Source of the DNA: Stachybotrys elegans
Lineage: Eukaryota > Ascomycota > Sordariomycetes > Hypocreales > Stachybotryaceae
Length of the DNA stretch: 64,000 nucleotides
Assembly (NCBI GenBank): GCA_020746835.1
Contig: JAGPNK010000015.1
Location: forward strand, 904,702-968,701
Direction of reading: 5' to 3'
Part shown: positions 12,380 through 23,614 of the stretch, one piece after another
Layout of the letters: each line of letters opens with the position of its first letter
Position numbering within the stretch: position 1 is the first letter of the stretch
The notes under the pieces: model-generated
Databases searched by the model: none
Told to the model about the DNA's origin: nothing
What the model saw: the letters and a program-made list of their open reading frames with translations, nothing else
Made by a program: the position numbers and the translations under genes

Positions 12380-13205
12380 TTTTTGGTGGGATGATTAAAA
12401 TGTGAGGGCGCAGCATCAACCAGCCGATGAACAGGTGGAAAGAGAAAGTAGGTCGATAGGCATGTGCCGTATGTAGTAGTTACGCGATGATCACGGCCTT
12501 TTCTGAGGAAGAAACCGACCCGTATAGGCACGAAGAATTCGACTTTTCTGTTAAAAATCTAGTCAGTACGGCGCGTGAAATGCGAATATGAGTTCAACAG
12601 GTGTCGCCCTCTGAGCAAAATTATTTACTCGCTGGCCACTACTCCGTATAGGCACGCACGCACTCTAGAATAATTTAGCACTAAAAAAAAAAGAATTGGG
12701 CGTCGTCAATGTTCCCCTCCCCGCCCCCACCATGCCTGTCCAAGACTGTCCATTGGCAGCACGAGGCTGGGCTGAGCAGGAACAACTGGCATCGGGGAGG
12801 GAGAGCGTTCGAAGGGCTGATAGCGGATCGGAATACCGCCTTCGATTCGACAGGACGGAATGGTCGTATGGGAGAAGCCTGCCACGGTGGTGACGTGCTA
12901 AATGCCGATGGGCTTGCTAGCAAACGGCCAAAGTCGTAGACAAAGTTGGCGATGAGTCGAGTTGTAGCACGCCGTTTTACTGAAGCCGCTGATATCGGGG
13001 TGTGCCTACTTTGCCCATCTTGAATGGCACTAGGCTGGCCGTTCCCTACTATTCACTCCATGATCCCAAATACTAGGCCATTACGACATTGACTTCGCAC
13101 TGCGCACTGCGCAATACATGATTGGCCTCAACAGCCAAGATCGTCAGACTGGATGCCTCTTGTTCGAATCTCACTGCATGGGGGGGCTAGTCGCACTTGC
13201 AGAAG
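12380..13205. other. Divergent intergenic region
   Basis: Promoter region shared by the SRR1-domain gene (-) and the DUF427 gene (+). It contains an A10 run at about 12,683-12,692. No gene or RNA is recognised. Confidence 0.5.
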
Positions 13206-13214
13206 TATATATAA
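13206..13214 (+). promoter_or_regulatory. Probable TATA box of the DUF427 gene
   Basis: TATATATAA lies about 100 bp upstream of the start codon at 13,313, a usual distance in filamentous fungi. It stands out in otherwise GC-balanced sequence. Confidence 0.5.
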
Positions 13215-13312
13215 CCCGCCAGCGGTACGTGGGTCGGTAGAGGGATGATCGTGCGGACAAGGCAAATATCCGCATACACAGGAGACGACTCTCACAACTT
13301 GTGCATCTTGCC

Positions 13313-13977
13313 ATGCCTCCGCGCGTCCCGATGAACGTCCAAAGCTTCCCTCGGCCGCCGCGACTTGAGAAGATTGCCCGGCACATCGTCATTACTCTCG
13401 AGGGACAAGAGATTGCCAACACCAAAGATGCATATTGGGTGCTGGAAACGCACCACCCGCCGAGTAAGCAATGCCCTCCATCCCCATTTCCAGCTATTGC
13501 ATTCCCCACACCCTCACCTGCCACAACACCTGCCAAACTCCGCCCTCCACCCTTCTCACACATGCGCATACATCACCGAATGCAGACATGTGGGTTTGGG
13601 GCGGTGGAATCCGAAAGAAAGAAGCTGTCTGACAGAGAGGCCGCCAAGCATATTATCTGCCACCTTCGTCAATCAAGGTTCCCTTGACGAGAACGGGTCG
13701 TCGGACTTGGTGCGAGTGGAAGGGTGCGGCGACGTACCACAGCTTGGTGGCAGCGGATGGAACGACAATTGCCAATAGGATTTGGTCCTACGACCAGCCG
13801 ACACCCGACTTCGAGCCCATCCGTGGCTACCTATCCCTCTACGCCGGGCCCTGGCAGTGCATCGTCGATGGAGAGGAGGTGCAGCCTCAACCGGGAGATT
13901 TCTACGGCGGATGGGTCACGTCAGAAATCCAGGGCATCGTCAAGGGAAAGACCGGGAATCTTGACCCTGTAGTTTAA
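13313..13977 (+). CDS. DUF427-domain protein, 159 aa
   Basis: Belongs to the DUF427 family (Pfam NTP_transf_9), small beta-rich proteins of unknown activity in bacteria and fungi. Exon 1 is 13313-13463 and exon 2 is 13649-13977, with a 185-nt intron (donor GTAAGC, branch TCTGAC, acceptor CCAAG, phase 1). The junction reads THHPP-T-YYLPPSSIK, exactly what the family shows. The core motifs are VITLEGQEIANTKDAYWVLE, then RRTWCEWKGAATY, then IWSYDQPTP and GYLSLYAGPWQCIVDGEEV. Length is normal for a single-domain member. There is no signal peptide. ATG is the first in frame. The conserved Cys-x-x-Lys-Gly (here CEWKG) is present. The role in the cell cannot be inferred from the neighbours. Confidence 0.92.
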
Positions 13978-14872
13978 CAGCCTTATGGCCTACGACCCGA
14001 GTGTGTAGAGTACATAGATGGGTTGACAGAAATCACGAGAGTCTTACAAAACCCCGCGTACGAGGAAGGACGCAGGTGTAGACAAGTTTGCTGCATATCG
14101 ACGGAGCATCTTGATGATATTCACTCCCTTTTTAATCTAAGAATAGCATATTTTGGAAAGCCTGTGTTGGTTGGGGTGCATTGAGCAGGGGGGGGAGGTG
14201 GGAGCTATACAACCCAAGGCACCGTTTATTGGTGCCGTATGCAGATCAAGCTGTTGGTGTTGGTGATAAGCCGCCAATATTAGCTTGGCCCGATGTGACG
14301 CGAGATAAAAAGAAGGTTGCAGTACTCCGTACTCCGTACAAGGATGGCTTGCGACATGTCATCTTGGGCGCAGCCTTTCTCACAAGTTGCCGAGCAGTGT
14401 AGATCCTCGGATTCAATGGTCTCGGAGGAAGAGCCAGTCGAGATGATGCTCTATACCTAAGAATACCTGCTTCGCACAAATTGTGATGCTGCAGTCTTAC
14501 TGACATGACAGTACGAATGGGACACCCACAAAGCAAAGATATAGATAGACTCGCCTCTGTGTTCCCGTGGGTCTTCATTGTTCTTCACCAATCTCATCAT
14601 GTACCAACAAAAGTGTCCAGGCGCCTACCGCAATCGGATAATCGGCATTACCTTCACATCATTTCTTTTTGCTTCCTGTCTTCTTGCTAGGCCGGGCCAT
14701 GGCCGCTCCTCCCGGGAGGAACCGTGAACCGTTCTTGCGTGCCGCCGCCCTACAGTACCTACAGGGTGGCCCGAGCATGGCGGCATCCCATCACAATCAT
14801 GCATGATGCGCCAGGAGTCGGCGGCGCGATGGTACTGTTACCGTACCATATCTGTAGGGACGGGTCCGCTGC

Positions 14873-14908
<36 letters not shown>

Positions 14909-15770
14909 CGCGTGATAGTGAGTACATACTCAATCTGCACGGTTGGTCTCGCCATGCTTGGATGATTGGAGGTGCCGAAGCTAGGCGTCTGACGATGTGA
15001 TTGGCCATGTCCCTTGGCCCCCCCTTGCTGTGGCACTTCCTCTTTCCACCTTCCAGTCCCTCTTGGCCCTTTTAGCCAGCGCTTCCGCAAGGGTCGGGCG
15101 CTTACACCGCCCCACGAATCGCGGCGCACCAACCACATGCTGCCATTGATTGCCACCGACGGACCCCATCGAGCTCATCCCCAGAAAGCACCCATTGTTA
15201 CCCAGCATCCTCATGCTGCCGCTGTCCAATCCCATCTCGTTACCAGTCGCCCAACCCGCCTTCATCACAGTGGACCCTCCTGCGAGACCCTTTCCGACCT
15301 CTGAGAGATCAGAGATCGCTGACATGGGCGACGCGGGCCACACAAGTCGTCCCAAACGACTTGGCCAAGCGGCTGCCCACCAGCCTGTCCGCACACTTAT
15401 GGCTGGCCCATAAGATGCGGCCTGTCAGCCAGCCATCCCTCTTCGCGATCCCATTCCATCCATCCTTTGCTTTGCTTCGCTTCGCTTTGCCTTGCTCTTC
15501 TCACCTGTGTATCCTGAGCTTCGTTCCCTCAGGCGTCTTGTTGCTTCCAGCACTCCGTCTAGTAATCGCCTACCCAAGACATTACTTGTCGCTTACTCTA
15601 TCGTTTCTTTTCCCGGAAACTGGGCCAGCTGTTTGGTCAAGGCATCGCAGCTTTCAAACGATTAATTGCGCTGCGCACACCCTCCGTCCCATCTCGTCTT
15701 CCGCTTGGCGAGGCCAAATCCTTTTTCCCGGCGCGACTCCTCATTCACAACCGAAAGCCAATCCGTCACC
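13978..15770. other. Intergenic with upstream region of the BIM1-like gene
   Basis: About 1.8 kb without a recognisable gene. It contains a GT microsatellite (14,875-14,904) and, near the right end, pyrimidine-rich tracts such as GCTTTGCTTCGCTTCGCTTT (about 15,470-15,490), typical of leaders of well-expressed fungal genes. Confidence 0.5.
14875..14904. repeat. (GT)15 microsatellite
   Basis: Fifteen uninterrupted GT units in intergenic sequence. Likely length-polymorphic between strains. Confidence 0.95.
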
Positions 15771-16667
15771 ATGAAGTCGTCGGTGCTCCTGACCCTTGCA
15801 ATGGGCGTGCTTTGCTCGGCCCATATTGTCATCACCTACCCAGGATGGCGAGGCAACAACCTCATCACCAACTCAACGTTTCCCTATGGCATGCAGTGGA
15901 TGTTCCCATGTGAGTCTCACTCGCCAAGCTCAAATCTATCTTCCAATGGGTACTGACATTCGATAGGTGGTGGAATGGGAACTTCGAGAAACCGCACCTA
16001 CTGGCCCACGACTGGTGGTGCCGTCGCATTTCAGCCCGGCTGGTTTAGAGGCCACGAAACCGCCATGTTGTACGTCAACATGGGTTTTGGCACCGACGGT
16101 CCCGATCTCGGCCCCAAGAACATGTCATTCCCTATGGTCCCTCCTTTCCAGGTCCTTGGTCCTACCAATGGGCCGTACCCTGGAACCGTCTGCCTTCCCC
16201 AGGTCCCTTTACCTAGGAACATGGAAGTCCAACCTGGAGACTTGGCTACCATCCAGGTGGTGGAATTGGCTGTTCACGGTGCAGCTCTGTACTCGGTAAG
16301 CCGGCACCCTATAGCCTCCCTCCAGCCTCAAGTCTCCGCCCCGATGGTTCTTTTTTCTTCTTCTTTTTGTTTTCTTCTTCCGCGATTTCGAAAAACATGG
16401 CTAATGTATACTTAGTGCGTCGATATTGAATTTGTTGAGCCTGGTGATCGCAGAGTTCCCGAGGTCAACGAGACCAACTGCTTCAACACGACCGAGCTTG
16501 GCTTTGCTGAAGCGTACACCATCACTACCAGAGAACCTGTTTACAACGGAATCAACGGCGATCCTGCTGCTGTCAACCACGATCAGTCGGGCGCTGAGAC
16601 TTTGGCAAGGATGAGCTGGGCTGGTTGGCTGCCGATACTCGCCGGCTCTGTGTGGGCCATGCTATGA
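15771..16667 (+). CDS. BIM1-like (LPMO-like X325) GPI-anchored copper protein
   Basis: A predicted cell-surface copper-binding protein of the BIM1/X325 family, which has the fold of lytic polysaccharide monooxygenases but serves copper uptake in Cryptococcus. Exons are 15771-15909, 15967-16295 and 16416-16667, joined by introns with donors GTGAGT and GTAAGC and acceptors GATAG and CTTAG, giving 239 aa. A signal peptide of 17 residues (MKSSVLLTLAMGVLCSA) precedes His, so the mature protein would start HIVITYPGW with the N-terminal histidine of a copper brace. A second conserved His lies in GWFRGHETAMLYVN. Cysteines in MFPCGG, GTVCLPQ, SCVDIEF and TNCFNT fit two disulfides. Sequons NST, NRT, NMS, NET and NTT are seen. 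The C-terminus (WAGWLPILAGSVWAML) is a GPI-type hydrophobic tail. ATG context CACCATGA is strong. Confidence 0.93.
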
Positions 16668-17402
16668 GGCTGATGACGATGCTTTGTTCGGCTCTTCCAC
16701 ATTCTGTCCCTGGCTTGTTCTTCTCCCCCTGAAGAATTACCATAGGGAACACTGGTGGTGTACATATAGCATTGTTTGGCGTTATGCGGCGTTGATGGCA
16801 AGGACATGCCTCATCTATATCCTTTGGCTTTTTCTTTCCTTTCTCATGAGTGAGCCGGTTTACGGAGGTTGTTTTCTTTGGATATTATGTATATCAATAT
16901 GTCTTGACATATCAGAAGGGCTCTCTCAGCCCTCAAACACGTATGCCATCGCGTGTCACACTATTGTGACTGCTCTCTTGAAGTAATTCAACCTGTCACT
17001 CTTTTACCACTTCGCGCACACCACTTTTGCTCGGTACGGCTAAACAGTAGGCACAACGCCCATGCAGCCGGAAAATGCCCAACGTGTATATTCTGGGGCA
17101 TGGGTTGGCTTAGAAGCTTTATCATAATCATGTTTTATGGGGGGTTCATGCACCAGCTATGCATCCTACTTGAGAAGTACAAAGAACAGAGTGAGGGAGC
17201 GGGTTCGTTTCGGCAAATGTATCAAATCTAAAGCTTGTCGTTTCAAGCCCCGTCTCTAGTAAAGGATGCTGGGTTGAGCCAAATGAACAGTCGAATTGCG
17301 GCTGCTCAGGTTCCCCCCCCCCGTAGGATGGCGGTGGCGATGTGTCCTCGTCACACTAGGCGCCGCGCACGCCAATCCCCATGTTCTGGACTTTGCTGTG
17401 TC
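16668..17402. other. Convergent intergenic region
   Basis: 3' regions of the converging BIM1-like and Doa1 genes. A hydrophobic open frame at 16,684-16,986 lacks an ATG start and any family features. A C10 run occurs near 17,315. Confidence 0.5.
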
Positions 17403-19843
17403 TCATGATGTTGCTGTTCTCATGCACTCGTCGGCAACTTTCCTGACTCGGTCTTCAGACCCGTCCTTAACCGCCGCTTCTATCCATCCCAGGACTCCCA
17501 GGTCCTTTATCACCTCCTTGGATGTAGGAACCATAGTGCCAAGAGCTACTAGACCCCGGTAGAGAACTTCTGAGTCGCTCTGCTCAGTAAGTATCTTGCC
17601 TAGGAGACCGGCGAGCCGGCGCCGTTGCTCCGCTGTTAGCAACCTCTCTTTGTCGCTCATCACTGCCATATTGATAGCACAGGTGGTTATGGCTATCAGT
17701 AGATTTCGGTTGAATCTGCCGATTGGTTCCGTTCCCGATATGCCGAGGATCTGCTCGAGAAATCCTATGACCTTGCCTGCGTTTGAGTTGACTACGCTCC
17801 GCCCATCGGCAGAGCCAAATAGATTGGCAATGATCCGGCACCCCATCATCACGGCATTTTCATTCGGGGCAAAATCCGAGGGTAGGGAACTGAAGGCCAG
17901 GTCGAGAAGCGATCCATACCGTGAATCAGAGAACTGAGCCGCGGTTGGGTATCTAGCCATGCAACGTAGTAGGTCCAGGGTAGGTAATCGATCGGAGTAT
18001 GGCCATGAGCTGGTGATTCTAACTACCACCTCAAGTGACTTGGATGGTATGGCTTTTGAGTTCTCGAGAGCTTGACGTAGAGAATCGAGAGAATCCAAGT
18101 CTGTAGGGTTCAATGCTGCTTCCTTACGACCCGATGCAATCATGTTTTTGTTGATACTCGCGATTTTGTTGAAGATTGCTTGGTTACGGCTTAGCGATGT
18201 CCATCCAACGTGTGCTTGGGGTAAACATACCTTCGTATTTCGCTGCCGTTATGCTTAAATACTCCCGTTGTGGTATGAGGCTGCTCTCTTGCTCTCGTGT
18301 GGCATCGCCCGGCCGGTAGCGTGAGCCAGTACCAAGCGGATCAGCCGCACCCACATCAGATGGTTGTCCAAGTGTGTGGCCCTTCGTATTTTCGGTGATG
18401 AAGTTTGCCACATTGTCGAGGTAACTAAGCGGCAGCTCATTGTCGTTCAAGAATTTGGTGGCACGGTCGTATGGGTTTTCGGAAAGGTTGTATGGTAGCT
18501 TGAGGGGAGGTTTACCATCCTCAATATCCACATCAAAGACAAAATCGTAACTTTGCCCATTATGTTCCACCTTTTTCCCCGTACTTCCGACAGCGTCCAC
18601 GACAGTACCGACGTTCACCCATTGCTGCTGAGCCATGGACCACTGATGAGCCGTGATGCTCCCATTGCCCTCCCGGATCATCTGTACTTGTCCCTCCTTG
18701 GTCCCCGACTTGTTCTGCAGAAAGTCTGGTCCAGGAAGCTTCTCCTTATTGATACTCCCCATCTGTTGCTGGGGAATGGATGACTTCTTGATCGACTCTT
18801 CAAACTCGGCCAAACTCTCCTTGTCCGCCACTCGACCCTGGTGGCGAGTAAAGACGCGAGCGACACAATCGCTGGCTCCTGAGACAATATCGCCAGTTTC
18901 TTGATTGACTGCGACTGTCCAAACTGAGATGGCAGGGTGCGTGATAGTTTGAACGCACTCAGAGCCTCGCCAAATCCGAACAGTACGGTCCTCCCCAGCA
19001 CTTACAAGTTCTCCGGATGGCAGACTTGCAAGGCAGTAGACGAAGCTGTCATGGCCATGCAACTCGCCCACCTGCTGGCCATTCAACTTCCATAGACGCA
19101 AAACTCCATCGTTACTCGCGCTCGCGATTTCGGCACCACTAGGATGACCCTCGGGTACCTTGCACAGCGCTCGAACCACGTCTGGTACGTATATGGTGGA
19201 TCGTGGCGCAACCTCGTTTGCTGTAGACTTGCGGATGTCGAAGATTCGGATGCTTTTATCTGCGCAACCTGTCACCACGGTATGATCGTCCAACGCAAGA
19301 ACTGCCCAGACTGCCATGCCCTCATGCCCCCCAAGCATTAGTTTTGTCTGCCACGTCTCTCCGATCTCCCATACACGGGCCTGGCCATCCCATCCACCAG
19401 AAACCAAGAAGTCACCCTTGGGCGACACATCCAGCGCGCAGACGTTGTGGGCATGTCCAACCAGTAGACGTTCGGCATTGTCGTGTTGCGAGCGGAGGGG
19501 CGATTTGACCTCGATAATTGTATCCTTTCCACCAGAGACTACCAGCCCATCTGGGTAGTCTTTCGTTGCTGGTACAAAAGCCAATGAGTTGACGAATTCA
19601 GACCCGCGGCTGACGAGAGATGCATTGAAGTTTGTTGGAATATTCGAGTCGCGACGCCAGAGCCTGACGCTGCAATCTCTGGACGCAGAGAGCACGACAT
19701 CTGGATGCGGAAAGCTCACAGCTCGGACCTGAGGTTAAGGTTAGTGGGGGAACGCTCTGTCTGCAGGTCTATGTCTGGGGAAATCATACATCGGCTTCAT
19801 GACCAAGCAACTGCGCTGAGAGTTTGAACTCGGCCATGCTCAT
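17403..19843 (-). CDS. DOA1: Doa1/Ufd3/PLAA ubiquitin-binding WD40 protein
   Basis: Cofactor of the Cdc48/p97 AAA ATPase that binds ubiquitin and supports ubiquitin homeostasis, ribophagy and mitochondrial degradation in yeast. Exons are 19790-19843, 18231-19728 and 17403-18178. Introns are 61 nt (donor GTATGA, acceptor CCTCAG) and 52 nt (donor GTATGT, acceptor CCAAG). The product is 775 aa, or 773 aa if the second ATG at 19837 is used. The N-terminus MAEFKLSAQLLGHEADVRAV leads into seven WD repeats (about 1-310; for example GHDSFVYCLASLPSGELVSA). The PFU ubiquitin-binding domain follows (about 360-470, with YDFVFDVDIEDG and ENPYDRA), then the Cdc48-binding PUL domain of Armadillo-like repeats (about 500-775). 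The second junction reads AAKYE-AIFNKIASIN, which fits the family. Length is close to other fungal Doa1 proteins. Confidence 0.95.
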
Positions 19844-21124
19844 CGGAGCGCTGCTAACTGCCAGGAGAGAATGGAAAGGATGGGCCCAAGGACTCTGGAA
19901 GATTATAGTCGATCGAGTCTTTCCAGGAGGTACGGATAGCAGTGCCTAGGATTGCGGGATGGGGGGATCCCTTGTCTCTGCACCGAACAGCAACGAAATG
20001 GCGACAGATGACTGGGGCCAAGCTCGGTCTGCCTGTCGGAGGCCGAATGTTACGAAGGTTGCTGCAAAGATCTTGCTGCCCGGCGCCTGGATCTGAGCCC
20101 GCCTGCTATGACTTATGGCGGCTGGCAAATGTTCAACTCAGTCGGTAATTGATGGAGAGTAGATGGATGCTCATGGAAGCTCAAAGAGTAATGGAGCTCA
20201 TAGAGCTGGTGTCACATCCGTAGATGACTTTGGGAGTTATCAGAATCTAGGCGCTAAACAGCAAGAATAAGATAAGACTGAATGTACCTTATCTAAGTCG
20301 ACTACCCCTCCCCCACTACGAAGTACCTGGAGCTTCGAATGTACCTCAGAAAAAGGTATTGGTCAGAGGTAAGGTACAAGAAGGTGGGACAAGTACATAT
20401 GTACTATAGAAGGTACCCTTGGCTGCGTAGAGCAGTACCTGCGGCAGCATCACTGCTTCGGGTGCATTTTAAGCGAGAATCTACTGGGATTACAGGGCCT
20501 GTTCAGAAGAATTATTAGGGGGTGTTGGTGAAACTCGCTCATGGAAAGCACGAGGCGCCTGGGGACCACTTTCTGCATCACCAGCGTTGACCCCTCCAAT
20601 CCCTCAGGTTAACCCTGACCCATCTTACCTGCTTCCCACTTCACTCTCTTTCAGGGAGCAACCCAGGTCGACACGCCGAGAGGACGTGAGAGAATCAAGC
20701 GCCCTCGTTGGACAATCAATACGTACCAACATTACCAGGTTCCTGGCTTCCTGAGATGAGCTATCCATAACTCGACAACCGAGCACACGTTTACCTAGCA
20801 AAGAAGCTGCCTTGGGCTTCTGCAAAACCACACTCGCGGACAGACTTGGGCCTTTTCTATCTATCCACGACGTTCACGATTTTAACGACTATTTGCCTGC
20901 GCAAAATTCTTCGAGACCGACTCCTGTCTTGACCGCACACCCTGCTAACCCGCCACGACGAATTGCGCGACCGCATGTTTAGCTCGTGGATAGGCTTCTT
21001 CTTCTTCAACACCACCCGTATAGCCCCCGAGACCAAGCACACTGTCGACCGAGACCCCGAACACGACACGATAAAGCAGTTTTATTGAACTTTGTAACTG
21101 CTTAGTGCAAATCCTTGCAGGGCC
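19844..21124. other. Divergent promoter region of Doa1 and STRAP genes
   Basis: About 1.3 kb between divergent start codons. The segment 20,280-20,450 is dense in GTACCT/AGGTAC words in both orientations. The right part is pyrimidine-rich and probably the STRAP leader. No gene seen. Confidence 0.5.
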
Positions 21125-22354
21125 ATGTCTGCCGAAGCCTCTTCTCGACAATACGTCCCACTGACCTGCCATGGTCATTCGCGGCCTGTCCCTCACATCA
21201 GCTTCTCCCATCTTGAAAAGGAAGAGAAGTATTACATGATATCGGCATGTAAAGGTTGAATTTCCTTTGCTCCTTGACGGTCTTTCTGGGTATTTGGCTC
21301 ATCTGGTACAGATGGTAACCCGATGCTACGCGACGGAGTGACTGGTGATTGGTATGTACAGCTCGCTGAATTGTTTTGTTTTGCTGCAAGAATAGGAGCT
21401 GAACCTATGATTAAGGATCGGTACATTTATTGGTCATAAGGGCGCCGTGTGGCAGGCAAGACTGAGTCCCGATGCCTCCAATGCTGCCACAGCTTCCGCC
21501 GACTTCACAGCGTATGTTCTGATACCTCAAAGCTCGACCTCCTCCGTACGACCGACTAACAGTAGGCTACCGATAGTAAAATCTGGGACACCCATACCGG
21601 CGAGCTGCTCTACACACTACAACATGAGCATATTGTCCGTGCGGTTGCTTATCCTCCAGATAATTCTGACCTCGTTGCTACGGGGGGGTTTGAGAAGAAA
21701 CTTCGCATCTTTGACCTTAGTGAATTGGCCGCTGCCTACCCTGGTCATCCCGGTACCATCCCTGCCTCTGCGGGCTTCGAGATCGGCGAAGGTGTACATA
21801 CAGGCTCCATCAAATTTATATGTTGGACCCATGATCCGAATATCGTGGTAACCGCGTCCGATAAGACAATCCGATGGCTGGATCTACCGAGTCGAGCTTG
21901 TATCCATCATGAAGTTTTGGATGGGGATATTCGGTCGTGCGAGATGGTTTCACTTTCACCTGAAAACGCTGCGCCCAGCGACATCGGCGGTGGTAAACCA
22001 GTTCTTGCTGTATCGGCAGGAAAGACGGTCTACTTCTGGAGCGGCGACAGGGCTATGAACGAACTCAAGCGAATTTCTCTGCCGTACACTATAGCAAGTG
22101 TGGCGCTTGATATCAAAGGTCGAAAGGTGGTTGTGGGAGAGGAGCCAGGAACGTGGGCTAAGGTCATTAGATATGACGATGAGACGGAGATTGATACCCA
22201 CAAAGGACACCATGGACCTATCTGGTCGATCGCATTCTCTCCTGATGGAAAGCTTTATGCTACTGGTTCTGAGGATGGAACAATCAAGATGTGGAAGAAC
22301 TGTGATGGGTTCTATGGGCTATGGCAAGGTGGTTCAGAGCGTGTAATAGAGTAG
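21125..22354 (+). CDS. STRAP-like WD40 protein
   Basis: Homologue of serine-threonine kinase receptor-associated protein (STRAP/UNRIP), a seven-bladed WD40 scaffold; in animals it joins the SMN complex and TGF-beta signalling. Four exons: 21125-21254, 21312-21351, 21416-21511 and 21577-22354, giving 347 aa. The introns use donors GTTGAA, GTATGT and GTATGT, and acceptors TACAG, TTAAG and GATAG. The junctions restore ISACKDGNPMLRDGVTGDWIGTF and SADFTAKIWDTHTGELL, diagnostic blades of the family. Further blades include HEHIVRAVAYPPDNSDLVATG, IKFICWTHDPNIVVTASDKTI and GHHGPIWSIAFSPDGKLYATG, ending GFYGLWQGG. ATG at 21125 lies in AGGGCCATGTC. The stop codon is at the very edge of the AT-rich block, so the 3' UTR and poly(A) signal must lie in degraded repeat sequence. 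The coding part shows no RIP-type damage. Confidence 0.95.
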
Positions 22355-22498
22355 GAAAAGAATAAAAGTAAAGATAAAGATTATTTAAATATAAAACTAA
22401 AACTTTAAATTTTTTCTTAATATTAAATATTAAATTTAAATTAAAAAGAATTATAAAAATTAATTTCTTTTCTAAGTATAAGGTTTAAAAAGACTTAT

Positions 22499-22860
22499 AA
22501 TAAGGAAAAGAGTATATAGTATAGAGTATAAATAGTAAAATACAGCTACCTATGGCTCGGCCACTCAGCCAGTTAGCTACCCTATATAGGCAGCCTAATA
22601 ATAGCCTTATTATTATTTCTCTCTACTATTTCTAACTATATTAGTTACTAGGGTACTAGACACTATCTCTACTATTTATTTACTCTTTATTATTTATACT
22701 CTATATTATATACTCTTTTCCTTATTATAAATAGTAAAAAGTAAATAAATAGTAAAAATAGTACTTAGTACTCTAGTAATTAATATAGTTATAAATAATA
22801 AAGAGAAATAATAATAAGGCTATTATTAAGCTATTTATATATTAATATATAAATATATAT
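22499..22860 (-). repeat. Family A copy, interrupted by another copy
   Basis: Starts with ATAAGGAAAAGAG at 22,499 and resumes at 22,750 after an inserted plus-strand copy. It carries the usual 3' terminal 200 bp on the minus strand. The far end fades into AT-rich sequence. Confidence 0.75.
22541..22736 (+). mobile_element. Family A short copy (196 bp) nested in another copy
   Basis: Begins TACAGCTACC and ends CCTTATT. It is flanked by the exact 13-bp direct repeat ATAAATAGTAAAA at 22,528-22,540 and 22,737-22,749. The host is a family A copy in the opposite orientation. Confidence 0.9.
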
Positions 22861-22869
22861 TAGTACTTA

Positions 22870-23057
22870 TAGCTATTTATAACTTAGCCACTTAGCTAGT
22901 TAACTACTCTATATATAAGAGCAGTTTAATAATAGCCTTATTATTATTTCTCTTTACTATTTATAACTATATTAGTTACTAGAGTACTAAATACTATTTC
23001 TACTATTTATTTACTTTTTACTATTTATACTCTATACTATATACTCTTTTCCTTATT
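22870..23057 (+). repeat. Family A 3'-end copy
   Basis: Heavily mutated 3' terminal part of the family, ending CCTTATT at 23,057. Flanking duplication not identified. Confidence 0.75.
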
Positions 23058-23424
23058 ATAACTTTATTATAAACTATACTAAGCTTATATATAGGTATAT
23101 AATATAATAAAATATTAAGTTACTATATATAAAGAATTATAGTAGAATTAGTATTTAGTTAGAAAGCTTTAATTAACTTATTAAATAAATACTAACTAAC
23201 TAAATAAAATTATTAATATTATAAAAGCCTTATTATAATCTATGTTTAAATAAAGAGTACTACTAGCTATAATTATAAGATTATAATACTAATAGAAAGC
23301 TTTAATTAATAATACTAAAAAAGCCTATAACTATAATTATCCGCCCTAACCCTCTATATATATATATATAAGGCTAGCTTAATATTCTATTATATTATAT
23401 ATTTATATATAAGCTTAATATGGC

Positions 23425-23614
23425 TTATAATAAAGTTATAGCTATTTATAGCTCGGTTACTTAATTACTTAGCTAGTTAACTACTTTATATACTTAATAA
23501 TAGCCTTATTATTATTTTTCTTTACTATTTATAACTATATTAATTACTAAAGTATTAAATACTATCTCTATTATTTATTTACTTTTTATTATTTATACTT
23601 TATACTATATATTT
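23425..23614 (+). repeat. Family A 3'-end fragment
   Basis: Shares the terminal region (GCTCGGTTACTT, then AATAATAGCCTTATTATT and TATACTATATATTT) and runs into the start of the next copy. Confidence 0.65.

Noticed and set aside
13120..13185. GTTCGAATC-like T-loop suggesting another tRNA
   Set aside because: The flanking bases cannot form a T stem and there is no acceptor or anticodon arm around it.
16684..16986. Hydrophobic open frame of 100 codons
   Set aside because: No ATG start, no family features, and it lies in the 3' region between convergent genes.
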